In this document: one piece after another, positions 33,860 to 41,677 of the stretch
How the letters are laid out: every line of letters starts with the position of its first letter
Position numbering within the stretch: position 1 is the stretch's first letter
From: Lewinellaceae bacterium
GTDB lineage: Bacteria > Bacteroidota > Bacteroidia > Chitinophagales > Saprospiraceae
Direction: 5' to 3'
NCBI GenBank assembly: GCA_020636325.1
Contig: JACJYC010000002.1
Coordinates: 781,501 to 845,500, forward strand
Length of the DNA stretch: 64,000 bases
Notes under the pieces: model-generated
What the model saw: the letters and a program-made list of their open reading frames with translations, nothing else
What the model was told of the DNA's origin: nothing
Database searches by the model: none
Program-made: the position numbers and the translations under genes

Positions 33860-36800
33860 ATGCCAAATTTCAATGATCGCCTTCAACAGATTGCTGCTGC
33901 CCGGTCCGCAACGAACCAGGCAGAACAATCGCTTTACCTCAAAAAACTGGAACTTCAGCGCCTTCAGCATCCCGACAGCTATGCTGCTGTAAAGGATGCG
34001 CTGGAGCATGCGCAAACCGTTTTCGACAATGCCAGGAACAACCTGGATGCGGCTATTTCCGGCCTGTATTCGGAACAACCTTACCGCCGGCTGGCCGAAA
34101 ACCTGGATGCCGGCGTACCGGTTCTTTTCCTGCCGGTCCGGGTAGAAACCCGCTTTGTGCCGCAGAAAACAGGTTTCGGCCAGTTGTGGATCCGGATTTA
34201 CCCGGACGACGTGCATGTGCATACCCACGAGCCTTTGCTGACGGATCAGGAGGTGGACGCCGGGCGACAATACTGGCGATCCCTGTTGGCCGCCAACAGC
34301 CTTGAGGACCCTGAAGCGGAAAAACAAAGAGCCTGGTCGGTGTTGACCGGTTTTGCCGGCGCAAACCGCGGTTTGTGGGTTGCGATCCAGACCCAGCCGG
34401 TCAACTGGTCGCCTGATCTGGCCGGTGAAGGTTCCCTGCTCGATTTTCCGCTGCATGATCAAACCAAAACCCATACCTGGACTGCGGCGCCCCGCACCCA
34501 ATTGATGCCCGACAAGTTTGTGGTTTCCATCTTTCGCGGCGACAACCTGGTGCATGAACAAGCCGGAAATACCGTACCGGATACCGTTTACCTGGGGCCC
34601 GATCCCTTTAAAGCGGAAGAGGCTTTCAAAAAGACCGGCGCCCAAATCACCCTGGATGATAGTTTTGCCTGGACCACCGATTTTGAGGATGCCGTTCAGA
34701 AAGGCCTGGGGATGAAAATTGACCTGCAACCCGGATTCCTGAACCAAAACCGGATCGACCGGATCCTGGTAACCGGGCTTTTGGCCTCCTCCGACCCGAT
34801 GGATACCAAGGCACTGGTGGAGCAGATGATCGTCAATCATCATTACGCCCGAAAAGGGTTTAGCCTGACCCCTCAGGGAACGCCGACCAACAACACGGAG
34901 CGCGATAGCTCGGGGTACACGGCCAATGAAGATTTGCTGGAAAAGGGATATTTCGACGGCGCCGGACAGGCGGCTCAAAACCCGGATTCGGACGCCAAAA
35001 AAATGACGGATGCCCTGGGCATCAGCGCGGGATTTGTGGAGGGCCTTCAATACAGCGACATGCGGGAAGAAGCCGAGGCAAAGGCTATGAACGCGGCCCT
35101 GTATCCGGCTACGCTCGGGTATTTTTTTGAAGTGCTGATGAAACCCATCATCAAAGAAAGCGCCTACGCCGACTTGCGGCAATTCTTTACCAGCCTGGTG
35201 ACGGCCAGAGGTCCATTACCCGCATTCCGCCTGGGCGACCAGCCCTACGGCCTGCTGGTGACCAGCGATCTGAAAACCTGGACCGAACCCGGCGCCACCA
35301 GGGATTTTTATCCCGTACTGGCAAACGCCCTGAAAGGTCTGCAGGAGAAATGGGACGAACTGGCAGCGAATAAGGCTGTCTACGTGGGCATGAACGGCGA
35401 TCCCGGTGATGTTTTGTTGAAGGTGCTCGGATTGCAGGCCGGATCCGTGTCCTTTGCCCAGCGCTTGGGGAGTTTGCCGGATTATAACTATACGCTCCCC
35501 AACATCAACCTGGTGAATTTTCAATCGGAAGTCGTCAGCAAGCAGGAAGAGATCCTGGATTGGTTCAAGACATTGGGATTTGACTCCGGGACGACGGCCA
35601 CCTACTATCCGCTGATATCGAATATGACTTTTTATCGGAATGCCAATGCCGTTCCGGCTGCAAATCTTGTTGACGGCAAACCCGCTTTTGACGGCCATTT
35701 GTTGGAGAAACTGCCGGTTTCCGGCTTGAATTTCCTGGAATTGCTGGCTCGCGCAGGCAACCTGGATGAACTCCGCAATAACCTGTTGCAGGGGGATAAG
35801 GCGCCAAGGACCGTTCTGTATCTGCTGATTCGTCAGGCGATTTTGCAGGAACTGAGTCGCAAAGCGGAGGTCTATTACAAGGCGGGCAATATTGTCTACA
35901 ACCGGGGGACGTTTACCAAAAGCCTGGTCAATTTCAGCAGCGATACGCCCGATCTCACTTCCTGGGAATTGCTGCGCGGCAGGCCCTCGCAATTGAACCT
36001 GCCCGGATTTACCATCGACCGGCCGTTGGGCGACCATTTTCTGGAAGTACCCGATTCGCATGCAGATGCTTCCGGCATCCGGGAGATCAGGGCGGCCCTC
36101 GATTCGCTGGCAACCCTGCCGACCAATCGCCTGGAGCGTTACCTTGCCGACCATATCGACCTGTGCACCTACCGGCTTGACGCCTGGGAAACCGGCCTGT
36201 TCGACCGCCGGTTGAAACAGCAAAGGGCGACCAGACCCGAAGGAATCTATGTCGGGGCCTACGGTTGGGTAGAAAATCTGACGCTGGATGTTCCGATACC
36301 GGTCGACCCGGGCGGTTTGCCCGAACAGCTGAAACCGCCGGCAGGCAAAACCCTGTACAAGTTTCCGGACAATGCGGGTTTTGTGCATACCCCTTCGCTC
36401 AACCACGCTTCAGCGGCGGGGCTGTTATTGGCAGGTTACCATAACCACGCCACAAAGGACAACCCCGGGTTGCTGGCCGTAAACCTGTCTTCAGAACGGG
36501 TGCGCAGGGCCCAATTGGCATATCAAGGCATCCAGAACGGGCAATACCTGGAGGCGTTGCTGGGGTATCAGTTCGAACGGGCCCTCCACGATGCGACCGC
36601 TTCCGATCCGGTCAACCGGAATCTTAATCAGTATATATTGGCTTTTCGGGAAAAATTCCCGTTTCAGGCACAATCTATTCCCCAGCAGGGTGCGCAGAAC
36701 GTCCAGGAAACCATTCCGCCGACCCCGGTGGTCAACGGCCTGAAGCTATTGGAAGCTGACCACGGCGCCATCGTTTCGCTGGTGGTTTTGCCGGCGCATC

Positions 36801-38731
36801 AGCCGCTTGTATTGAAAGCCGTTGACGGGCTGAGAGACACCCTGGACGCCCTGAATGACCTGCTGGTGGCAGAAAGCGCCTACCAGGTGGCCCAGGGTAA
36901 TCTGGACAGAACAACCGCTGTGCTCAACGCTATGCGCAACGCCGAACTGCCGCCGGATCTGGAGGTTGTGAAAACACCCAGAAGCAGCCGGTTGACCTTT
37001 ACAAATAAAGTGAGCCTGCATTTTGATCCCAGGATGCCCTTTACGGCAGGCGGGCACTGGCCCGCAGACCTGTCGCCGCGTGCCCTGATGGAAAAAGGGC
37101 TCAACCACTGGCTGGGCGGGATCATCGGCGATCCCTTGCGTACCGTCTGCCGGGTTGTTGCCGCGGATGAGCACGGCGCGGAAGCGAATCCCCAACAGAT
37201 TCCGCTGAATGAAACCGACCTGCAACCCATCGACCTGGTTTATATCATGGGAGCGGATATCAATGCCGGCGCGACAGAGCTCGAATCCAGGGTCGCACGC
37301 GCCTACCGGCGCAGGGTAAACGTTGCGCCGGAGGCTACCATCAGGATCAATTTTAATCCTGCGGTGAATGAACCGGGAATGCGGACCTTCGCACAGGTAT
37401 TTCCCCTCATTCGTACTTTGCGGCTCCTGATTGCCGAGTCAAGGCCGGCCAATGCCCAGGATTTTGCCCCCAAAAAACAGCAGGAACCGCTGGAAGCTCC
37501 CCTGCGCTACGGCTGGGATGCGGAAGAATTGAAAAGGCGCATAGCCGATGTACTGGATAAGCTCCGGCTGGAGGTCGTGAGGATCGAAAACCAGTCCAGC
37601 GGGGCAACGACTCCGGGGTTTGCCACCCTGAAAGCCGTTTTTGAACAATATTTCGCTGCCGGAAAATCCACCGCTCTGCTGGCACAGGTTGGCTTAAACG
37701 ATCAGGCGAAGACGCAATTGACAGCTTTTCAGCGAGCCGCCGCCCGATTCGGCCTTTCCCTTGCCTTCCCGAACAACGTCGATATCCGCGCCGAAAGGAC
37801 CCCTGCTGAACTCCTGGCCAAATCCGCTGAATTGTGGAAACAACTGCGGCAAAAAGACCAGTTGACCGTCGCCAAGCTGGCAGAAGCGCAGGGGCAGCCT
37901 GATGTCAACCTTCGGGTCAGGAAGCTGATGGAAGCCGGCAAAGCCCTGCTTGGAGACGAATTTGTCGTCATACCGCAATTCCGGTATACCAATCCCGATG
38001 ACCTCGATGGGTCGTTTTCGGAAAATGGGGAGCAGTTGCTGGATTATATTGCAAAGCTGGAGCGGACGGAGCCGGACCTGGCCATGGAAAGCTGGCTGCA
38101 ATCAACAGCCCGGGTCCGGCCGAATATGGACCGGCTGGAGCGCATTCGCCTCATCGGCGAGGCCCTGGACGGCAACGAGATCAATTTCGTAGCTGTTCAG
38201 ACGCCCTACCGGATCAAGGACAGCTGGTTGCCGGTTGAGTTCCCGGATATTTATTCGCCTACGGGCAAGCCTTTCGGGATCAGCGAAGATACCCTTGCAC
38301 TGGCCGTACACGGCGGACCGGCAAGGCGAACCGACCAATTGCAATCGGCGCTCATTATCGATGAATGGACAGAAACGATTCCCACTGACGAAGAAGTCAC
38401 CGGGATCGCTTTCCATTTCGATCAACCCAACGCTGCACCGCCCAATGCCTTGCTCCTGGCTGTAGAGCCTGAAGGCGAGGCGCACTGGAGTTGGGACAGC
38501 CTGCTGAATATTCTGAATGATACCCTGCGTCGGGCCAAATCCCGGGCTGTAGAGCCGGCACATCTGTTGGAGGATTCCGTTCTCGGGGCCCTGGTCCCGA
38601 TGACGGTGGCCAGTTTTGACCTGTCGGGCGCCAACGTATCCCTGGATTACCTGACGGCCAGCGATCAGTTCATCGCGGCTGTCCGTCAGCAAAATTTTGA
38701 ATTGTACAACGCCTGGACAACAGGAGATTGA
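33860..38731 (+). CDS. Uncharacterised giant protein (1623 aa) of the PhoD/DUF6603 operon
   Basis: The largest protein in the window. It opens with a ~70-residue coiled coil (RLQQIAAARSATNQAEQSLYLKK). Then come LFLPVRVETRFV (about 89-100) and LWIRIYPDDVHVHTHEP, which look like a conserved beta domain. Long helical stretches include QAAARFG-type repeats near residue 1300. A late block reads GVPARRTDQL-like sequence (AVHGGPARRTDQLQSALIIDEWTETIP) followed by TGIAFHFDQPNAAPPNALLLAVEP. No signal peptide or transmembrane helix. The domain order resembles nothing I can name. Fourth gene of the operon, 15 nt after its neighbour; the next gene starts 33 nt later. Confidence 0.6.
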   Translation: MPNFNDRLQQIAAARSATNQAEQSLYLKKLELQRLQHPDSYAAVKDALEHAQTVFDNARNNLDAAISGLYSEQPYRRLAENLDAGVPVLFLPVRVETRFVPQKTGFGQLWIRIYPDDVHVHTHEPLLTDQEVDAGRQYWRSLLAANSLEDPEAEKQRAWSVLTGFAGANRGLWVAIQTQPVNWSPDLAGEGSLLDFPLHDQTKTHTWTAAPRTQLMPDKFVVSIFRGDNLVHEQAGNTVPDTVYLGPDPFKAEEAFKKTGAQITLDDSFAWTTDFEDAVQKGLGMKIDLQPGFLNQNRIDRILVTGLLASSDPMDTKALVEQMIVNHHYARKGFSLTPQGTPTNNTERDSSGYTANEDLLEKGYFDGAGQAAQNPDSDAKKMTDALGISAGFVEGLQYSDMREEAEAKAMNAALYPATLGYFFEVLMKPIIKESAYADLRQFFTSLVTARGPLPAFRLGDQPYGLLVTSDLKTWTEPGATRDFYPVLANALKGLQEKWDELAANKAVYVGMNGDPGDVLLKVLGLQAGSVSFAQRLGSLPDYNYTLPNINLVNFQSEVVSKQEEILDWFKTLGFDSGTTATYYPLISNMTFYRNANAVPAANLVDGKPAFDGHLLEKLPVSGLNFLELLARAGNLDELRNNLLQGDKAPRTVLYLLIRQAILQELSRKAEVYYKAGNIVYNRGTFTKSLVNFSSDTPDLTSWELLRGRPSQLNLPGFTIDRPLGDHFLEVPDSHADASGIREIRAALDSLATLPTNRLERYLADHIDLCTYRLDAWETGLFDRRLKQQRATRPEGIYVGAYGWVENLTLDVPIPVDPGGLPEQLKPPAGKTLYKFPDNAGFVHTPSLNHASAAGLLLAGYHNHATKDNPGLLAVNLSSERVRRAQLAYQGIQNGQYLEALLGYQFERALHDATASDPVNRNLNQYILAFREKFPFQAQSIPQQGAQNVQETIPPTPVVNGLKLLEADHGAIVSLVVLPAHQPLVLKAVDGLRDTLDALNDLLVAESAYQVAQGNLDRTTAVLNAMRNAELPPDLEVVKTPRSSRLTFTNKVSLHFDPRMPFTAGGHWPADLSPRALMEKGLNHWLGGIIGDPLRTVCRVVAADEHGAEANPQQIPLNETDLQPIDLVYIMGADINAGATELESRVARAYRRRVNVAPEATIRINFNPAVNEPGMRTFAQVFPLIRTLRLLIAESRPANAQDFAPKKQQEPLEAPLRYGWDAEELKRRIADVLDKLRLEVVRIENQSSGATTPGFATLKAVFEQYFAAGKSTALLAQVGLNDQAKTQLTAFQRAAARFGLSLAFPNNVDIRAERTPAELLAKSAELWKQLRQKDQLTVAKLAEAQGQPDVNLRVRKLMEAGKALLGDEFVVIPQFRYTNPDDLDGSFSENGEQLLDYIAKLERTEPDLAMESWLQSTARVRPNMDRLERIRLIGEALDGNEINFVAVQTPYRIKDSWLPVEFPDIYSPTGKPFGISEDTLALAVHGGPARRTDQLQSALIIDEWTETIPTDEEVTGIAFHFDQPNAAPPNALLLAVEPEGEAHWSWDSLLNILNDTLRRAKSRAVEPAHLLEDSVLGALVPMTVASFDLSGANVSLDYLTASDQFIAAVRQQNFELYNAWTTGD

Positions 38732-38764
38732 TCACTGCAATTGCTGCAGAAAAAACAAGAAGAT

Positions 38765-40489
38765 ATGCCGGATCTGATCGCATTATCCGTTTTCAAGAGC
38801 CAATTACCGGCGGCCATCAAGCCGGTTGTCACCCAATATAACCGGTTGGAAGGAAGCCCGCGTAACGAAGAGTTCGAACAAAGCCTGCGGGCTGAAATCC
38901 GCGACCCCCTCTGGATGCTTTGCCGCCAATGGCAATTCGGAGAGTTTCAGGGGGAGAATGCGGGGACGGCATTCCATGCAAGGATATCGGGCTCGCAAAG
39001 CCAACCCCATGCTGTAGCTTTTCCCGGGGGAAACCGGACGCCCTATGCGATCGACACGCCGCTGGAAGTAACGGTTGAACGGGAACGCCTGACTCCGACC
39101 CTGCACCTCCGGGCCCAGATGGGCAGACATTTCCTGGCGCTATTGAAAAAGCGGGGTTTGCAAGCGCATAAAGACCTGATTGCTGACCGGTACCAGCTGG
39201 CGGTATCGCCCAAAACAGAAGATCAGGAAGGCTTGTTTCTTGCGGCCGCCCTGAACGGACGCTATCCCGACGGCTGGAAGATATATGAAGCCGCCAACGC
39301 AGGCGATTTTTTGGATTGGGTCCGGTCCGAAACAGCCTTTACAGGGACAGATGAAACGAAGCTGGCCGACTTGCAGGCGGCATTCCTGCGGTGGTTTGAG
39401 CGGCTTTACGAGCAACCTGCCGGAGGCTCGCCCGCATGGAATGCCGCGCACCTGGAATACAATTTTTCGCTGGAAGTCGGCGGAAACGGCGAAAGGCTCA
39501 TTGCAGACCAATACGCATCGGGGCGGCTGGAGTGGTATGCATTTGATCAGGGCGCCCCGGAAAACACACAGGATCCCGGAAGTTTGCCCGGCCCGCCGCC
39601 GGTTGAGCGGATCGATGCTTTTATCCCGGCGCAGTTACAATTCAAGGGAATGCCTCATCCGCGGTATTGGCAAATGGAAGAAGGGCTGACCGATTTCGGC
39701 AAAATAGACGCCTCCCCGACCTCTTTGCTGAATTTGTTGCTGGCAGAATACGGGCTCACCTATTCGAACGACTGGTTTATCCTGCCCTACCCGATGAAGG
39801 TCAATACGCTTTGCGAGATCAACGGCATTGTGGTCACGGACGTTTTCGGATTTGATGTATTCGTCGGACCGGCGCTCAAGGATCCGGAAATGAACTGGCA
39901 GGAATTTGCCGCCTTCCATCAAACGGAACGGGAGAATATATTGGAGCCCCGCAACCGGTTCTACCTGACGCCTGCGGTGGGGAAAATGCTCGAAAGCAAG
40001 CCGTTGGAAAAGGTCAACTTCATGCGGGATGAAATGTCCAATATGGTATGGGCCATTGAAAATACGGTGCCCTCGGAAGCCGGCGGCGGACGGGAGGTTG
40101 TCCGGAATACACCCAGGGTAGCCCCCGATTTTGTGCCGGCGGACAATGAAGCGTTGATCAGGTATGTATTGGGCACGGGCGTGCCCGATAATTGGATCCC
40201 CTTCATCCCGGTCCAAAGGAAGAACGGCGGCGGCGCAATCAGCCTGCAACGCGCCCGGTTCCCGCAGGCGCCGGGCCCGCAGGGCCGGTTGCTGACCGAA
40301 ACCCAACCGGTTTTCTTCATCGAAGAGGAGGAGGTGCCGCGCGCGGGCGCCATCGTTGAACGGACGTTCCAACGAACCCGATGGCTCAACGGCAAGACCT
40401 GCCTGTGGATCGGACGGCGGAAAACAGCGGGCCGGGGTGAGGGCTGGAGCGGATTGATGTTTGATCAGATCGTGGAAATTCCACGTTAG
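38765..40489 (+). CDS. Uncharacterised 574-aa protein, last gene of the PhoD/DUF6603 operon
   Basis: I chose the ATG at 38765 (MPDLIALSVFKSQLPAAIKP); a TTG at 38741 is in frame. Residues ~46-68 hold a distinctive block, RDPLWMLCRQWQFGEFQGEN, which I associate with a conserved but unnamed bacterial family. A second landmark is MPHPRYWQMEEGLTDFGKID near residue 295, followed by a predicted compact domain (YGLTYSNDWFILPYPMKVNTLCEINGI). The C-terminus is FQRTRWLNGKTCLWIGRR. No signal peptide or membrane helix. Followed by a hairpin terminator, so it closes the operon. Confidence 0.6.
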   Translation: MPDLIALSVFKSQLPAAIKPVVTQYNRLEGSPRNEEFEQSLRAEIRDPLWMLCRQWQFGEFQGENAGTAFHARISGSQSQPHAVAFPGGNRTPYAIDTPLEVTVERERLTPTLHLRAQMGRHFLALLKKRGLQAHKDLIADRYQLAVSPKTEDQEGLFLAAALNGRYPDGWKIYEAANAGDFLDWVRSETAFTGTDETKLADLQAAFLRWFERLYEQPAGGSPAWNAAHLEYNFSLEVGGNGERLIADQYASGRLEWYAFDQGAPENTQDPGSLPGPPPVERIDAFIPAQLQFKGMPHPRYWQMEEGLTDFGKIDASPTSLLNLLLAEYGLTYSNDWFILPYPMKVNTLCEINGIVVTDVFGFDVFVGPALKDPEMNWQEFAAFHQTERENILEPRNRFYLTPAVGKMLESKPLEKVNFMRDEMSNMVWAIENTVPSEAGGGREVVRNTPRVAPDFVPADNEALIRYVLGTGVPDNWIPFIPVQRKNGGGAISLQRARFPQAPGPQGRLLTETQPVFFIEEEEVPRAGAIVERTFQRTRWLNGKTCLWIGRRKTAGRGEGWSGLMFDQIVEIPR

Positions 40490-40499
40490 GGGCGGCGCC

Positions 40500-40537
40500 T
40501 CATCCCGGGCTCAGCTGGTTCGGGATGATTCCTTTTT
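40500..40537 (+). terminator. Terminator of the five-gene operon
   Basis: An 8-bp stem TCATCCCG/CGGGATGA with a 13-nt loop is followed by TTCCTTTTTAT, 11 nt after the last giant gene's stop. Confidence 0.8.
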
Positions 40538-40630
40538 ATGGCGGGAGGTTTTAACTTTGACTGCAGCAATTTAACCAGAATTGGAGGTCAACCAAAGCAG
40601 ATCAATTACAAAACCTGAAAACACCGGTTC

Positions 40631-41452
40631 ATGGCGGCAAAGGATCCAATCAATTCAAGGAAAATCGTGCTGTTTATCCGGGCGGCAACCTGGCTTGTCC
40701 TGTGCCTGGCGGCGCTTGCAATGCCGGCTCAGGATGCGCGGTTTGCCCACTCGGTTATCCGCTTCGGCGGGCTGGAGCGGGCGGACACAACCGCCAAGAT
40801 CATTTATCTCGTCCTTACCGGTGGCGACTACAACGACGGGGGGCCTTTCATCAAACAGGTACTGAAACGCAAAAAAGTGCCGGCCCATTTCTTCTTTACC
40901 GGCGATTTTTACCGGTCGGATGAAAACAGAAAACTGATCAAAGGCCTGAAACGGCAGGGGCATTACCTGGGGCCGCACTCCGACAAACACCTCTTGTACG
41001 CATCCTGGGAAAACCGCGATTCCCTCCTGGTCGGCAAGCAAGCGTTTACGGCCGATCTGCTGAACAACTACCAGGCTATGCTCCCTTACGGCATCACCCG
41101 GGCACAAGCGCCCATTTTCATGCCGCCTTACGAGTGGTATAATCAACAGATCAGCGACTGGGCTGCTGAAATGGGGTTGCTGCTGATCAATTTTACCCCG
41201 GGCACCCGCTCCAACGCGGATTATACCACGCCGGATATGGGAAAACGCTATGTGAGCAGCGCCCAGGTCTTTGAAAGCATCCTCCAATACGAGCGCAAAT
41301 CCTCCTGCGGATTGAACGGTTTTATCCTGTTGGTCCACATCGGCACGCACCCGGATCGAACGGATAAATTTTACCGGCGATTACCGGAACTGATCGACGC
41401 CTTGCGGGAGCGCGGGTACCGGTTCGGACGTTTATTGCAGCTGGTGAAGTGA
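40631..41452 (+). CDS. Exported polysaccharide deacetylase-like protein (NodB fold)
   Basis: A 273-residue protein with an N-terminal hydrophobic export or anchor segment (LFIRAATWLVLCLAALAMPAQ). The NodB-type motifs are present in altered form: LTGGDYNDGGP where the family has TFDDG, a metal-type HSDKH block and PPYEWYN. It belongs to CE4-like deacetylases, probably removing acetyl groups from a glycan, but the altered first motif makes catalysis uncertain. The following gene also carries a deacetylase domain. Confidence 0.7.
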   Translation: MAAKDPINSRKIVLFIRAATWLVLCLAALAMPAQDARFAHSVIRFGGLERADTTAKIIYLVLTGGDYNDGGPFIKQVLKRKKVPAHFFFTGDFYRSDENRKLIKGLKRQGHYLGPHSDKHLLYASWENRDSLLVGKQAFTADLLNNYQAMLPYGITRAQAPIFMPPYEWYNQQISDWAAEMGLLLINFTPGTRSNADYTTPDMGKRYVSSAQVFESILQYERKSSCGLNGFILLVHIGTHPDRTDKFYRRLPELIDALRERGYRFGRLLQLVK

Positions 41453-41677
41453 CAGCGCTCTTCCACTCCGCTCATTTTGTCCGGTGCTATGCAGCCGCAT
41501 ACGCGCAATACATGGTCAGGGTCGCAGACCTTTGGCGAACAAAAAACGGCAAGGGTTTTCCCTACAGCGATTTTTATTATTTTTAGGCAAAATCCGGATT
41601 GCGGGGTAAGTAAACCCGATTCACGCAATCGATTCCGTTAATTCCTGTAGTTGAACGAACGAAAAGCCATCAGACCG

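Noticed and set aside
33689..35182. 497-codon frame antisense to the giant proteins
   Set aside because: Shadow frame in GC-rich coding DNA; crosses the boundary of two real plus-strand genes.
24460..40489. The giant operon as an eCIS or phage-tail locus
   Set aside because: No sheath, tube, baseplate, spike or AAA+ gene is recognisable, and the proteins do not resemble tail components.
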